Shown: positions 23,219-31,895 of the stretch, one piece after another
How the letters are laid out: the number at the start of each line of letters is the position of its first letter
Position numbering within the stretch: position 1 is the stretch's first letter
Assembly (NCBI GenBank): GCA_018065465.1
Contig: JAGHTC010000001.1
Span: 1 to 41,580, forward strand
DNA from: Candidatus Ruminococcus equi
GTDB lineage: Bacteria > Bacillota > Clostridia > Oscillospirales > Acutalibacteraceae
Direction: 5' to 3'
DNA: 41,580 nucleotides
Made by a program: the position numbers and the translations under genes
Notes under the pieces: generated by a model
Database searches by the model: none
What the model was told of the DNA's origin: nothing
What the model saw: only the letters and a program-made list of their open reading frames with translations

Positions 23219-23249
23219 AAAAAGCGAAATTTGTATAATTTCGCTTTTT
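23219..23249 (+). terminator. Terminator after the unknown membrane protein
   Basis: AAAGCGAAATT pairs with AATTTCGCTTT across a short loop and runs into TTTTTG. It lies between the membrane protein gene and the serCA promoter. Confidence 0.75.
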
Positions 23250-23257
23250 GCTTGTTA

Positions 23258-23286
23258 TTGATTTAACAATCTTTTTGTCATATAAT
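23258..23286 (+). promoter_or_regulatory. Promoter of serC-serA
   Basis: TTGATT (23258-23263) and TATAAT (23281-23286) are spaced by 17 bases, about 35 bases before the serC start. AAGGAGA lies before the ATG. Confidence 0.7.
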
Positions 23287-23321
23287 TATATAGTAAATTA
23301 TTTTTAGTAAGGAGATATATT

Positions 23322-24407
23322 ATGTCCAGAGTCTACAATTTCTCAGCGGGTCCTTCAATGCTCCCCGAATCAGTATTAAAAAAAGCAGCAGACGAAATGC
23401 TCGATTATCAGGGCAGCGGTCAGTCTGTTATGGAAATGTCACACAGAAGTAAAGTCTATGATTCCATTATCAAAGAAGCAGAGGCACTCCTTCGCGAAGT
23501 TATGAACATTCCCGACAACTACAAAGTTCTGTTCTTGCAGGGCGGTGGTTCATCACAGTTCGCTATGGTTGCATTAAACCTTATGAACAAAAGTGGCAAA
23601 GCCGACTATGTTCTTACAGGTCAGTGGGCTAAAAAAGCATACAAAGAAGGCGCACGCTACGGCGAAGCAAAAGTTATCGCTTCAAGTGAAGATAAGACTT
23701 TCTCATATATTCCGAAACTTGACAAATCAACTTTCACTCCCGATGCAGACTACTTCTATATCTGTATGAATAATACAATCTACGGTACAGTTTACCACGA
23801 GTTGCCCGATACAGGCGATGTTCCGCTTGTTGCCGATATCAGCTCCTGCATTTTGTCTGAGCCGATTGATGTAAGCAAATTCGGTCTTCTTTTTGCCGGC
23901 GCACAGAAGAACATGGCTCCAGCAGGTATGACTGTCGTTATCGTTAGGGAAGACCTTATCGGAAATCCGCAGGATATCACTCCGACAATGTTCAACTATC
24001 AAATTCACGCTGATAACGGTTCTATGTTCAACACACCGCCTTGCTACACAATCTATGTAGCAAAACTCGTTTTGGAATGGATTAAGAACGAAATCGGCGG
24101 CCTTGACAAGATGAAAGAATTAAACGAAAAGAAAGCAAAATTGCTCTACGATTTCCTTGATTCTTCAAAGATGTTCAAAGGCACTGTTGTTAAAGAAGAC
24201 CGTTCTTTGATGAATGTTCCTTTTGTTACAGGTGATGACGAACTCGATGCAAAATTTGTTAAAGAAGCAACCGAAAACGGCTTAGTTAACATCAAAGGCC
24301 ACCGTTCAGTCGGCGGTATGAGAGCATCTATCTACAACGCTATGCCGTATGAAGGCGTTGAAAAACTCGTAAACTTTATGAAAGAGTTTGAAGAGAAAAA
24401 TTCATAA
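23322..24407 (+). CDS. serC: Phosphoserine aminotransferase
   Basis: Transfers the amino group of glutamate to 3-phosphohydroxypyruvate in serine synthesis. The 361-residue length is normal. It shows the family start YNFSAGPSMLPESVL (5-19), GQSVMEMSHRS (33-43), LQGGGSSQFAMV (72-83) and the PLP lysine K196 in FAGAQKNMAPAG (191-202). It is followed after 17 bases by serA and both are driven by the promoter at 23258-23286. The third serine enzyme, a phosphoserine phosphatase, is not in the window. Confidence 0.96.
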   Translation: MSRVYNFSAGPSMLPESVLKKAADEMLDYQGSGQSVMEMSHRSKVYDSIIKEAEALLREVMNIPDNYKVLFLQGGGSSQFAMVALNLMNKSGKADYVLTGQWAKKAYKEGARYGEAKVIASSEDKTFSYIPKLDKSTFTPDADYFYICMNNTIYGTVYHELPDTGDVPLVADISSCILSEPIDVSKFGLLFAGAQKNMAPAGMTVVIVREDLIGNPQDITPTMFNYQIHADNGSMFNTPPCYTIYVAKLVLEWIKNEIGGLDKMKELNEKKAKLLYDFLDSSKMFKGTVVKEDRSLMNVPFVTGDDELDAKFVKEATENGLVNIKGHRSVGGMRASIYNAMPYEGVEKLVNFMKEFEEKNS

Positions 24408-24424
24408 TACTAAGGAGTATTCGT

Positions 24425-25570
24425 ATGTTTAATGTACTGAAATTAAATAAAATTGCCGAAGTCGGCACATCACGCTTGGGAGATAATTACAGCCTTTGTG
24501 ATGACTGTGCTAATCCCGACGCAGTATTGGTAAGAAGTGCTTCTATGCACGATATGGACCTTCCCGAAAGTTTGCTTGCTATTGCTCGTGCAGGCGCAGG
24601 CGTCAATAACATTCCGCTTGACAAATGCTCAGAAAAAGGTATCTGCGTTTTCAACACTCCCGGTGCTAACGCAAACGCTGTAAAAGAACTTGTTATTGCA
24701 GGTCTTTTTATGGGTTCAAGAAAACTTATCCCCGGAATAGAATGGGCAAAAACACTCAAAGACGATGAAAACTGCCTCAAAACAGTAGAAAAAGGCAAGA
24801 GCCAGTTTGTCGGTCCCGAAATCAAAGGCAAAACCTTGGGCGTTATCGGTTTGGGCGCTATCGGTATTTTGGTAGCAAATGCTGCCGCAGCACTTGAAAT
24901 GAATGTAGTAGGATATGACCCCTATCTTTCAGTAGGCGCTGCATTGAAACTTTGCCCCTGCGTTAAGGTTGTTAACTCTCTTGATGAGATTTATGCCCAA
25001 AGCGATTATATCACAATTCATGTACCGCTTAACGATTCTACAAAAGCAATGATTAACGCTGACACTATCGCAAAGATGAAAGACAATGTAAGAATTTTGA
25101 ACTTTGCTCGTGACGGTCTTGTTAATTCCGCTGATATCAAAGCAGGTCTTGAAAGCGGAAAAATCGCCGCTTATGTTACCGACTTTGCTACCTGTGATTT
25201 GCTCGCAGTCGACGGCGTTATCGCTATTCCTCATTTGGGTGCATCAACTCCCGAAAGTGAAGATAACTGTGCTGTTATGGCGGCTGACGAAATCAAAGAT
25301 TACCTCGAACTCGGTAATATTAAGAACTCAGTAAACTTCCCGTGCGTATCTTTGCCGAAGTCAGGCGATACAAGATTCTGTGTATTCTATAAGAACGCAG
25401 ACAATATGACATCTTCACTTCTCTCTGCTATCGGCGGTTCTGTTTCCAATATGGAAAACAAAACAAGAGGCGACTATGCTTATGCTATTATCGACGCAGT
25501 AAATGCCGACGCTAATGCAGAAGAAGCACTCAAAAATATTGATGGTGTTATTAGAGTAAGAGTTGTCTAA
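24425..25570 (+). CDS. serA: 3-Phosphoglycerate dehydrogenase, short ACT-tailed form
   Basis: Oxidises 3-phosphoglycerate to 3-phosphohydroxypyruvate with NAD+, the first step of serine synthesis. The 381-residue chain has RAGAGVNNIPLDKC (55-68), the NAD motif GVIGLGAIG (139-147), FARDGLVN (227-234) with the substrate arginine R229, and IPHLGAST (268-275) with H270. Residues from about 315 to the end look like a small ACT-type regulatory domain. It lacks the larger intervening domain of the long mycobacterial type. Enzymes of this family can also reduce 2-oxoglutarate, but nothing in the sequence tests that. Confidence 0.94.
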   Translation: MFNVLKLNKIAEVGTSRLGDNYSLCDDCANPDAVLVRSASMHDMDLPESLLAIARAGAGVNNIPLDKCSEKGICVFNTPGANANAVKELVIAGLFMGSRKLIPGIEWAKTLKDDENCLKTVEKGKSQFVGPEIKGKTLGVIGLGAIGILVANAAAALEMNVVGYDPYLSVGAALKLCPCVKVVNSLDEIYAQSDYITIHVPLNDSTKAMINADTIAKMKDNVRILNFARDGLVNSADIKAGLESGKIAAYVTDFATCDLLAVDGVIAIPHLGASTPESEDNCAVMAADEIKDYLELGNIKNSVNFPCVSLPKSGDTRFCVFYKNADNMTSSLLSAIGGSVSNMENKTRGDYAYAIIDAVNADANAEEALKNIDGVIRVRVV

Positions 25571-25591
25571 AAACTAAATACTATTTTCACT

Positions 25592-25656
25592 ACCCTACCG
25601 ACAAGCCTTTGGCTTGCCGCCTCCCCTGACAAGGGGAAGCTAATAGGTTAGAATTT
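25592..25656. repeat. Dispersed-type palindromic repeat
   Basis: It has two adjoining hairpins: GACAAGCC/GGCTTGCC around TTT (25600-25618), and CTCCCCT/AGGGGAAG (25621-25638). From memory this motif pair occurs often between genes in Clostridia genomes, but copy number here is unknown. It is noncoding. Confidence 0.6.
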
Positions 25657-25672
25657 TTCTTTGCTAAATAAT

Positions 25673-25709
25673 AAAACTGCTGTGAATATTTCATCACAGC
25701 AGTTTTTTT
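25673..25709. terminator. Bidirectional terminator between serA and the uracil-DNA glycosylase gene
   Basis: AAAACTGCTGTGA pairs with TCACAGCAGTTTT, with A-rich and T-rich flanks. It overlaps the end of the minus-strand gene at 25708. Confidence 0.85.
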
Positions 25710-26280
25710 AATATGTATGAGTACAAATTTCTTTGATTTTCTCTTGCAAGGTCAAAAAGTCTTTGAACGCTTCTTGCGTTTGGTTTGGGTTTCGAAGGAC
25801 TGCCGCGGGGTGAAGCATAGCCATCATATAGATTCCCTTTTTCTCGGTGAAAATTCCGTGTTCGCGGGTGATTTTTATGTTTGGGTTAATTATCTTCATC
25901 GCAGCAATTCTGCCAAGACACACGATGATTTTCGGTTTAATCAGCAGAGTTTGATTTCGAAGATAATCAATGCACATATCCTGTTCTTCTTCTAACGGGT
26001 CGCGGTTTTTCGGCGGTCTGCATTTTACGATATTTGCGATATAAATATTCTTGTGCCTGTCAAGGTCGATATCAAAAAGCATTTTGTCGAGCAGTTTTCC
26101 TGCACGCCCTACAAAAGGCTCACCCTGTAAATCCTCCTGCTCACCCGGACCTTCGCCGATGAACATAACTTCGGCGTTTTCGTTTCCGACACCGAAAACC
26201 ACATTGTTTCGTGTTTTGCAGAGGTCACATTTTGAGCAATTATTACAAATTGAACGCAGTTTTTCAAAGCTGTCATACAT
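25708..26280 (-). CDS. Uracil-DNA glycosylase, family 4 (iron-sulfur type)
   Basis: Removes uracil from DNA in base-excision repair. The 190-residue protein has the [4Fe-4S] pattern of family 4: CDLCKTR near the N-terminus (C18, C21) plus cysteines in KCRPP and VCLGR. The active-site motifs are GEGPGEQED (near 43-51) and HPAAVLRNP near the C-terminus. Two further cysteines (C12, C15) form an unusually dense CxxCxxCxxC start. It is transcribed alone, convergent with serA and divergent from the pduL promoter. Confidence 0.93.
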   Translation of the reverse strand: MYDSFEKLRSICNNCSKCDLCKTRNNVVFGVGNENAEVMFIGEGPGEQEDLQGEPFVGRAGKLLDKMLFDIDLDRHKNIYIANIVKCRPPKNRDPLEEEQDMCIDYLRNQTLLIKPKIIVCLGRIAAMKIINPNIKITREHGIFTEKKGIYMMAMLHPAAVLRNPNQTQEAFKDFLTLQEKIKEICTHTY

Positions 26281-26306
26281 AAATTATACCTACTTTCCGA
26301 AAAAGA

Positions 26307-26335
26307 TTGAAATTTCAGTCGCTTTGGTGTAAAAT
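26307..26335 (+). promoter_or_regulatory. Promoter of pduL-degV
   Basis: TTGAAA (26307-26312) and TAAAAT (26330-26335) are spaced by 17 bases, about 38 bases upstream of the pduL ATG. Confidence 0.6.
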
Positions 26336-26373
26336 AACAAGGTAAAATATTTTTAAGATTGGTGGTAATTCCT

Positions 26374-26943
26374 ATGAAAATTATGGTTGAAACATCTGCA
26401 CATCATCTTCATGTAACTGAAGATACTTTCAAAATCCTTTTCGGTGAAGGCGTAAGCCTTACCAACAAAAAGGACCTTTCACAGCCCGGCCAGTTCGTAT
26501 GCTTTGAAAAAGTCGGCATAGTCGGACCAAAAGGTGAAATGAAGATGTCCATTATCGGACCTTTCAGAAAAGCAAATCAGGTTGAAATCTCTTTAACCGA
26601 TACAAGAAAACTCGGTATCTCAAATGTTCCGATCAGAGAATCAGGCGATATCGCAGGCACACCCGGATGCAAACTTGTCGGTCCCGAGGGCGAAGTTGAA
26701 ATCAGCGAGGGCGTTATCGTTGCAAAACGCCATATCCATATGACACCCCAAAGTGCCGAAGAATACGGTGTAAAAGAAAAAGAAATCGTAAAAGTTGCTG
26801 TCGGCGCAGAAGGCAGAAAACTCATTTTTGACGATGTTGTTGTCAGAGTAAATGAAAATTTCTTCCCCGCTATGCATATTGATACAGATGAATCCAACGC
26901 AGCAGGACTTATGGGTACTGTTGACGGTGAAATCATTAAGTAA
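26374..26943 (+). CDS. pduL: Phosphotransacetylase, PduL family
   Basis: Interconverts acyl-CoA and acyl-phosphate; without a microcompartment its likely job is acetyl-CoA to acetyl-phosphate. In 189 residues it has both zinc-binding repeats: SAHHLHVT (8-15) and AKRHIHMTP (117-125, with H120 and H122). VGPKGEMKMSIIGPFRKANQ (50-68 region) and GTPGCKLVGPEGEVEI are standard. There is no N-terminal encapsulation peptide: the first zinc site begins at residue 8. I use the ATG at 26374, which follows GGTGG; the frame extends only five codons further. No microcompartment shell genes are nearby. Confidence 0.93.
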   Translation: MKIMVETSAHHLHVTEDTFKILFGEGVSLTNKKDLSQPGQFVCFEKVGIVGPKGEMKMSIIGPFRKANQVEISLTDTRKLGISNVPIRESGDIAGTPGCKLVGPEGEVEISEGVIVAKRHIHMTPQSAEEYGVKEKEIVKVAVGAEGRKLIFDDVVVRVNENFFPAMHIDTDESNAAGLMGTVDGEIIK

Positions 26944-26985
26944 TTTTATCACATTTTTCAATAAATCACAATACAGGAGTGCTTT

Positions 26986-27846
26986 ATGAGTAATAAAGTA
27001 ATTATTTCCGCAGACAGTTCCTGCGATTTAGATTATCTTATCGAAGAACGCGATGTTAAAACTTTGCCTCTTCATATAGTTATCGGCGGCAAAACCTATG
27101 AGGATAAAAAAGATATAACACTTAAAGAACTGTACGATGTCTTTTACGAAACAGGCGAACTTCCGAAAACTACGGCAACAAATATTGACGAATACTGCGA
27201 GTATTTCAAACCGTTCGTCGATGAAGGCTATGATGTTGTTCATTTGAGTTTAGGCTCAAAACTTTCTTCAACATATAACACAAGCGTAATAGCGGCAAAC
27301 GAATTCGGCGGCAGAGTTTTCTCCGTTGATTCACGAAACTTGAGTACGGGTATCGGACTTTTGGTATTAAAAGCCTGTGATATGCGTGACGAGGGACTTT
27401 CGGCAAAAGAGATTGCCGAAAAACTTGACGAGATGACATCGAAATCCCACGCGAGTTTTGTCCTTGAAAGGCTTGACTTTATGAAAGCGGGAGGAAGATG
27501 TTCCACTATTGCCGTTTTGGGTGCAAATCTTCTGAAACTCAAACCGTCGATTGAAGTTATTCCCGAAAAATGCGGTGATATGGCAGTCGGCAAAAAGTAC
27601 CGTGGTGCCGACTTTGCAAAAGTTCTTGTTGAATATACAAAGGACCAGATAGCAAAGTATGATAACATTGATACCTCAAGGTGCTTTGTGACTCATTCTC
27701 TCGCAAAGCCCGAATATATCGAAGCGGTAAAGAAATGTCTTGACGAAATGAATATTTTTGACGAGATATACATTACTACCGCCGCTTGCGTTATTTCGAG
27801 CCATTGCGGACCGAATACTTTGGGCGTACTCTTTATGACAAAATAA
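26986..27846 (+). CDS. DegV family fatty-acid-binding protein
   Basis: DegV proteins bind a fatty acid and, as FakB, present it to the kinase FakA for phospholipid synthesis; some have no known role. The 286-residue chain shows ISADSSCDLDY near the start, SLGSKLSSTYNTSVIAANEF with the ligand-contact serines, VDSRNLSTGIGLLVLKA, and SFVLERLDFMKAGGRCS, the family's central motif. HCGPNTLGVLF ends the fold. It starts 42 bases after pduL with no terminator between them, so they probably share a transcript. No fakA gene is nearby. Confidence 0.93.
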   Translation: MSNKVIISADSSCDLDYLIEERDVKTLPLHIVIGGKTYEDKKDITLKELYDVFYETGELPKTTATNIDEYCEYFKPFVDEGYDVVHLSLGSKLSSTYNTSVIAANEFGGRVFSVDSRNLSTGIGLLVLKACDMRDEGLSAKEIAEKLDEMTSKSHASFVLERLDFMKAGGRCSTIAVLGANLLKLKPSIEVIPEKCGDMAVGKKYRGADFAKVLVEYTKDQIAKYDNIDTSRCFVTHSLAKPEYIEAVKKCLDEMNIFDEIYITTAACVISSHCGPNTLGVLFMTK

Positions 27847-27848
27847 CA

Positions 27849-27890
27849 AAAGCCGATTTAGGGACAGACTCTAAATCGGCTTTATTTTTT
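27849..27890. terminator. Bidirectional terminator between degV and the HprK-like gene
   Basis: AAAGCCGATTTAG pairs with CTAAATCGGCTTT over a 9-base loop, followed by a T run. The right arm overlaps the last codons of the minus-strand gene. Confidence 0.85.
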
Positions 27891-28581
27891 CGTAAGCGGT
27901 ATATACCGCGTCATCACTGATGTTGCAGTACAAATCATACACGGGTATGTTCTCTACCATATCGGACAAAAGTCCAGTAAGACTTTTAAGCATAACATCG
28001 TTTTCGGGCATAATAGTTTGTGACAGCAAAAGAGATAAAGCACTTACGGCGTTCTTTTTCTCACAGCGATTTTCATTACTTTGGTGAATTTCAAAAATTG
28101 CGCCTATTTTTGCACTTTTATCCGTGCCGATACGGTGCTTTCCTTTCCACGGTGTTCCGTAGATGCAGTAGCCGTCGCTTTGCTTTCTTATCAGCGGTTT
28201 GTCGTCGTCTATCATAGTGACTTTGTCTTTGAAAACTTTTCGCCATAACGCGGAATGTGTTGACTTTCCGACACCGCTTTTCCCTGTGAAAACAACTGCA
28301 CTGCCGTCAATTTCAAGGCAGGAACAATGAAAGAAAAATCCGCTGTAACTTTCAAGAAGTTTTGTGCTGATTTTCCTCAGTATTGATAGTGATTCCGCTA
28401 CCCCGCTTGAGAGCGGTTCTTCCGCTACGCTTTTTTCGTATTCTATATCGGCGTCGGTAATGGTATCGATGGCAAAATCAAAATGCTCGCTGTCGGACAA
28501 AAATTCCGACAGAATCTCTTTTGTGTATTCATATTTCGGGGATATCGAAATATACAAGTCGGCGATTTTATAAATATTCAT
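27871..28581 (-). CDS. HPr kinase/phosphorylase C-terminal-like P-loop protein
   Basis: A 236-residue protein related to the kinase half of HprK. The P-loop FTGKSGVGKSTHSALW (98-113) is clear, followed by a DDDKP motif (125-129) and GTPWKGKHR (142-150), which corresponds to the substrate-side loop. It lacks the N-terminal domain of true HprK. Such stand-alone kinases occur beside peptide-modification genes, where some phosphorylate precursor peptides, and also as orphans. None of those partners is visible here, so the substrate is unknown. It has its own consensus promoter (28640-28612) and is divergent from tcdA. Confidence 0.8.
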   Translation of the reverse strand: MNIYKIADLYISISPKYEYTKEILSEFLSDSEHFDFAIDTITDADIEYEKSVAEEPLSSGVAESLSILRKISTKLLESYSGFFFHCSCLEIDGSAVVFTGKSGVGKSTHSALWRKVFKDKVTMIDDDKPLIRKQSDGYCIYGTPWKGKHRIGTDKSAKIGAIFEIHQSNENRCEKKNAVSALSLLLSQTIMPENDVMLKSLTGLLSDMVENIPVYDLYCNISDDAVYTAYEKIKPI

Positions 28582-28611
28582 AAGTTTCCCTTTTGTTTGT
28601 TTGATAGACTA

Positions 28612-28640
28612 ATAGTAAAATACTTTGCTCTGTATGTCAA
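28612..28640 (-). promoter_or_regulatory. Promoter of the HprK-like kinase gene
   Basis: On the minus strand, TTGACA (28640-28635) and TACTAT (28617-28612) are spaced by 17 bases. Confidence 0.7.
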
Positions 28641-28663
28641 CCGATTTAGCAAAATACTCTCTG

Positions 28664-28692
28664 TTGAATGTGAAGAAATTGTGTGATATAAT
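28664..28692 (+). promoter_or_regulatory. Promoter of tcdA, very close to the start codon
   Basis: TTGAAT (28664-28669) and TATAAT (28687-28692) are spaced by 17 bases. Transcription should start near 28699, only about 10 bases before the ATG at 28709, so the ribosome site would be at the extreme 5' end of the mRNA or partly missing. Confidence 0.65.
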
Positions 28693-28708
28693 GTAAAAGG
28701 TGAAGTAT

Positions 28709-29419
28709 ATGAACGAAAGATTTTCGCGCTCTGTCGCCCTTATCGGTGAAGAAAATTTTACTAAACTGAAAAATACGAATGTTATTGTTTTCGGTGTCGG
28801 CGGTGTCGGCGGTTATGCTGTCGAAATGCTTTGTCGAAACGGTGTCGGAAAACTTACCCTTGTTGATAACGATACTGTATCGGAAAGTAATATAAATCGG
28901 CAGATATATGCGCTTTCTTCTACGATTTCAAAGCACAAAGTAGATGTAGCAAAAGAGAGAATACAGGATATAAATCCGCTTTGCGAAGTTACACCGCTGA
29001 AAATGTTTTTTACAGAAGAAAACAAAGATGAAATTGATTTTGAAAAATACGACTATATAGTTGACGCAATAGATACGGTAAGTTCAAAAATCATTCTTGC
29101 AAAAATTGCAGAAGAAAAGAATATTCCGATAATTTCATCAATGGGAACAGGCAACAAACTTCACCCCGAAATGCTTGAAATTACGGATATATACAAAACT
29201 TCCGTTTGCCCTTTGGCAAGGGCAATGCGAAAACTTTTGAAAGAAAACGGTGTAAAAAAACTCACTGTTGTGTATTCAAAAGAACAGCCTCTTACAAGTG
29301 GACTAAAAGACGGCGAAAAGGTTGTACCGTCGAGCGCCTCTTGCGTGCCTTCTGCTGCCGGCATCTTTATGGCATCAAAGGTGATAAACGATATAATAGA
29401 AAGTAATCAGGGTGAGTAA
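28709..29419 (+). CDS. tcdA: tRNA threonylcarbamoyladenosine dehydratase (ThiF/HesA/MoeB family)
   Basis: TcdA activates and cyclises the t6A base at position 37 of ANN-decoding tRNAs, using ATP. In 236 residues it has RFSRSVALIGEENFTKLKN at the start, the nucleotide motif VFGVGGVGGYAVEMLCRNGV (27-46), the ThiF-type LVDNDTVSESNINRQI (51-66), DYIVDAIDTVSSK and SSMGTGNK. SVCPLARAMRK, with its cysteine, is typical. The ATG at 28709 is preferred over the GTG three codons upstream, which is itself part of the ribosome-site region. It ends 1 base before the DAHP synthase start, so the two are coupled. Confidence 0.93.
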   Translation: MNERFSRSVALIGEENFTKLKNTNVIVFGVGGVGGYAVEMLCRNGVGKLTLVDNDTVSESNINRQIYALSSTISKHKVDVAKERIQDINPLCEVTPLKMFFTEENKDEIDFEKYDYIVDAIDTVSSKIILAKIAEEKNIPIISSMGTGNKLHPEMLEITDIYKTSVCPLARAMRKLLKENGVKKLTVVYSKEQPLTSGLKDGEKVVPSSASCVPSAAGIFMASKVINDIIESNQGE

Positions 29420-29420
29420 G

Positions 29421-30446
29421 ATGATGGAATTTGAAAAAAGACTTCCTATTCCGAAAGAAGTCAAGGAAAAATATCCGATTTCAAAAACCGCATTGGAAAA
29501 CAAAAGAAAAGTTGACGAAGAGATAAAGAAAGTCTTTTTGGGAGAGTCAAAGAAACTGATACTCATTGTCGGTCCTTGTTCTGCCGATAACAAAAGGGCT
29601 GTGCTTGATTATGTAGTAAAACTCAAAAAGGTATACGAAAAAGTATCCGACAAACTCATCATTATTCCCCGAATTTATACAAGCAAGCCGAGAACTACCG
29701 GCGACGGATACAAGGGAATGTTGTTTCAGCCAAATCCGAATGAAGCACCGGATACTTTCAAAGGGATTTTGCTGACAAGAGCCCTGCACGCAAAGGTACT
29801 ATCTGAAACAGGTATGCCGACAGCGGACGAGCTTCTTTATCCTGCAGATTATCGCTATGTTGATGACTTGCTTTCTTATGTAACGGTTGGTGCGCGTTCT
29901 GTCGAAAATCAGGAGCATAGACTTGTCGCAAGCGGAGTATCTGCACCTGTGGGTATGAAAAACCCGACCTCGGGCGACTTGAGTGTTATGCTCAACGCGG
30001 TTGACTGTGCACGAAATCCACACACCTTTATATATCGCGGGTGGCAGGTGCATACAACGGGAAACCCGTTTGCGCATATGATACTTCGTGGCTTTGTTGA
30101 CAGGGATAACAACTCTGTTCCCAACTACGACTACAAAGACCTTACAAACCTTTATGTAATGGCAAAATGCAGGCTTCAAAAGAACATTTCTCTTGTTGTT
30201 GATGCAAACCATTCAAACTCAAACAAAAATCCTTTTGAGCAACCGCGTATATGCAAGGAAGTTCTCAATTCCTGCAAAAAGTTTTCGGATATAAAAACAA
30301 TGCTCAAGGGCTTTATGATAGAAAGTTATCTCGAGGACGGATGCCAGAAAGTCGGCGGAGATGTTTACGGCAAGAGCATTACCGACGCTTGTTTGGGATT
30401 TGAAAAAACCGAAAGACTTATTTACGACTTGGCAGAAATGCTGTGA
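29421..30446 (+). CDS. aroF: 3-Deoxy-7-phosphoheptulonate synthase (DAHP synthase), type I AroFGH-like
   Basis: Condenses erythrose-4-phosphate and phosphoenolpyruvate, the first step of the aromatic amino acid pathway. The 341-residue protein has LIVGPCSADNKRAV (48-61), PRIYTSKPRTTGDGYKGML, ADELLYPADYRYVDDLLSY, GARSVENQEHRLVASG and VVDANHSNSNKNP, all standard for the type I alpha group of E. coli. The start is ATG 29421 or the adjacent ATG 29424; a GTG at 29412 overlaps the tcdA stop. No other shikimate gene is near. Feedback sensitivity cannot be judged from sequence alone. Confidence 0.94.
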   Translation: MMEFEKRLPIPKEVKEKYPISKTALENKRKVDEEIKKVFLGESKKLILIVGPCSADNKRAVLDYVVKLKKVYEKVSDKLIIIPRIYTSKPRTTGDGYKGMLFQPNPNEAPDTFKGILLTRALHAKVLSETGMPTADELLYPADYRYVDDLLSYVTVGARSVENQEHRLVASGVSAPVGMKNPTSGDLSVMLNAVDCARNPHTFIYRGWQVHTTGNPFAHMILRGFVDRDNNSVPNYDYKDLTNLYVMAKCRLQKNISLVVDANHSNSNKNPFEQPRICKEVLNSCKKFSDIKTMLKGFMIESYLEDGCQKVGGDVYGKSITDACLGFEKTERLIYDLAEML

Positions 30447-30461
30447 TATTACGAGGCAGTT

Positions 30462-31895
30462 ATGGAAAAAACACTACAAAATAGCAATTCGTTTTTGTAT
30501 AACACAAGGCAAAAAAAGATATTGAGATTGGTTTCACTTACTGTGATGGTTTTAATGTTTTGTGCTGTTTGCTTTTTGTTTTTGTATTCTGAAATTTATA
30601 CCGATGTTATTACTTTTTCGGGTGCGGCAGTCGGTTTGCTTGCAATGTTGTTTACCTTTATTGTCTTTCTTTTAGGTAGTTTCGGAAAGAATAATTACAG
30701 CAGAAAAGATATCCTCTTTTTGGCGTTGGTTATGGCAACTTATTTTTTAAACTTTTTCTATACCTGTGCCCTTACTTTGTCAATAAAATATGAGCTTTCT
30801 CTGCTTGTTCAGATTTACTATACCTTAAACTATGTCAGCGTAGCGGTAATTTGGATACTTTTCTGGTTTTTCCTTTTGGAGTATCTGCCTTCTTCAAAAG
30901 TAAATTCGCTCGGCACAATTTTTGTGGTTATGTTTTCTGTTATATACATATTTTTGGCGTTGACAAATCCGCATACTAATATTTTTTATACGATAGAAAA
31001 CGGCTATGTAAGATTTTCTCAAAACAAGTTTGTTTCGGCTTCGTTTTATCTTTTCTTTAATCTTGTTTTCTTGCTCTTTATTTTGGGCTCAAAAGGTACA
31101 AGAAGAACAAAGTGGTCGCTGTCAAGTTATGTTGTGGTACCGCTTTGTGCGGCGATAGTCAGCCTTGTATCATCGTATAATGATGTTCATCTCATTTTTG
31201 ATGTTTCGGGATTGATGCTTGTTTTACCTTTATATCTAATATTCTTTAACAATTATATTGAGCAAAGCAGAGAGTATTACAGGCAGAAAAGCGAAAATGT
31301 AAAAATGGAAACGGCGCTTATGCTCTCGCAAATTCAACCGCATTTTCTCTACAACTCTCTTGCCACAATCAGCGGACTTTGCTATATGGAGAATGCAACA
31401 AGGTCAAAAGAAGCGGTTGAAAAATTTGCAGACTACTTAAGACTGAACCTCGACTCGATAAAGTCGGAGAAAAAAGTACCTTTTGAAAAATCTCTCGAAC
31501 ATACAAAAACCTATTTATGGCTTGAGAAAATGCGTTTTTCGGATGAACTTAATATTGAATATGATATTGAGTTTTCAAAGTTTTTGATACCCCCGCTTAT
31601 TGTTCAACCTCTTGTAGAGAATGCCGTAAAGCACGGTATCTGTGCAAAAGAAGGCGGCGGTACTGTGAAAATTTCAACAAAACAAGTTGATGATACAGCA
31701 GTAATCACGGTAAGCGATGACGGAGCAGGCTTTGATGTAAATCAAAAACTTGACGACGGAAAATCTCATATCGGTATTGAAAATATTCGAAAAAGAATAG
31801 AAACACTGTGTGGCGGTACACTTGATATCAGCAGTGTAGTGGGAGAAGGCACTACTGCAGTTATCACCTTACCCTTGGGAGAAAAGCAAATATGA
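30462..31895 (+). CDS. LytS/YesM-type sensor histidine kinase with multi-pass sensor
   Basis: A 477-residue membrane histidine kinase. Residues 20-262 form about seven or eight membrane segments, resembling the 7TM-type kinase sensors, with no extracellular domain of size. The His_kinase domain has SQIQPHFLYNSLATISG (289-305) with H294 as the phosphorylated residue. The ATPase has PLVENAVKHG (383-392), DDGAGF (419-424) and GIENIRKRIE (438-447). The response regulator gene starts inside the last codons (ATGA overlap at 31892-31895), so the two form one system. The signal is unknown. Confidence 0.92.
   Translation: MEKTLQNSNSFLYNTRQKKILRLVSLTVMVLMFCAVCFLFLYSEIYTDVITFSGAAVGLLAMLFTFIVFLLGSFGKNNYSRKDILFLALVMATYFLNFFYTCALTLSIKYELSLLVQIYYTLNYVSVAVIWILFWFFLLEYLPSSKVNSLGTIFVVMFSVIYIFLALTNPHTNIFYTIENGYVRFSQNKFVSASFYLFFNLVFLLFILGSKGTRRTKWSLSSYVVVPLCAAIVSLVSSYNDVHLIFDVSGLMLVLPLYLIFFNNYIEQSREYYRQKSENVKMETALMLSQIQPHFLYNSLATISGLCYMENATRSKEAVEKFADYLRLNLDSIKSEKKVPFEKSLEHTKTYLWLEKMRFSDELNIEYDIEFSKFLIPPLIVQPLVENAVKHGICAKEGGGTVKISTKQVDDTAVITVSDDGAGFDVNQKLDDGKSHIGIENIRKRIETLCGGTLDISSVVGEGTTAVITLPLGEKQI

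Noticed and set aside
26374..26943. Bacterial microcompartment locus around pduL
   Set aside because: No shell proteins or other Pdu/Eut enzymes are near and PduL lacks an encapsulation extension, so it is a cytosolic phosphotransacetylase.
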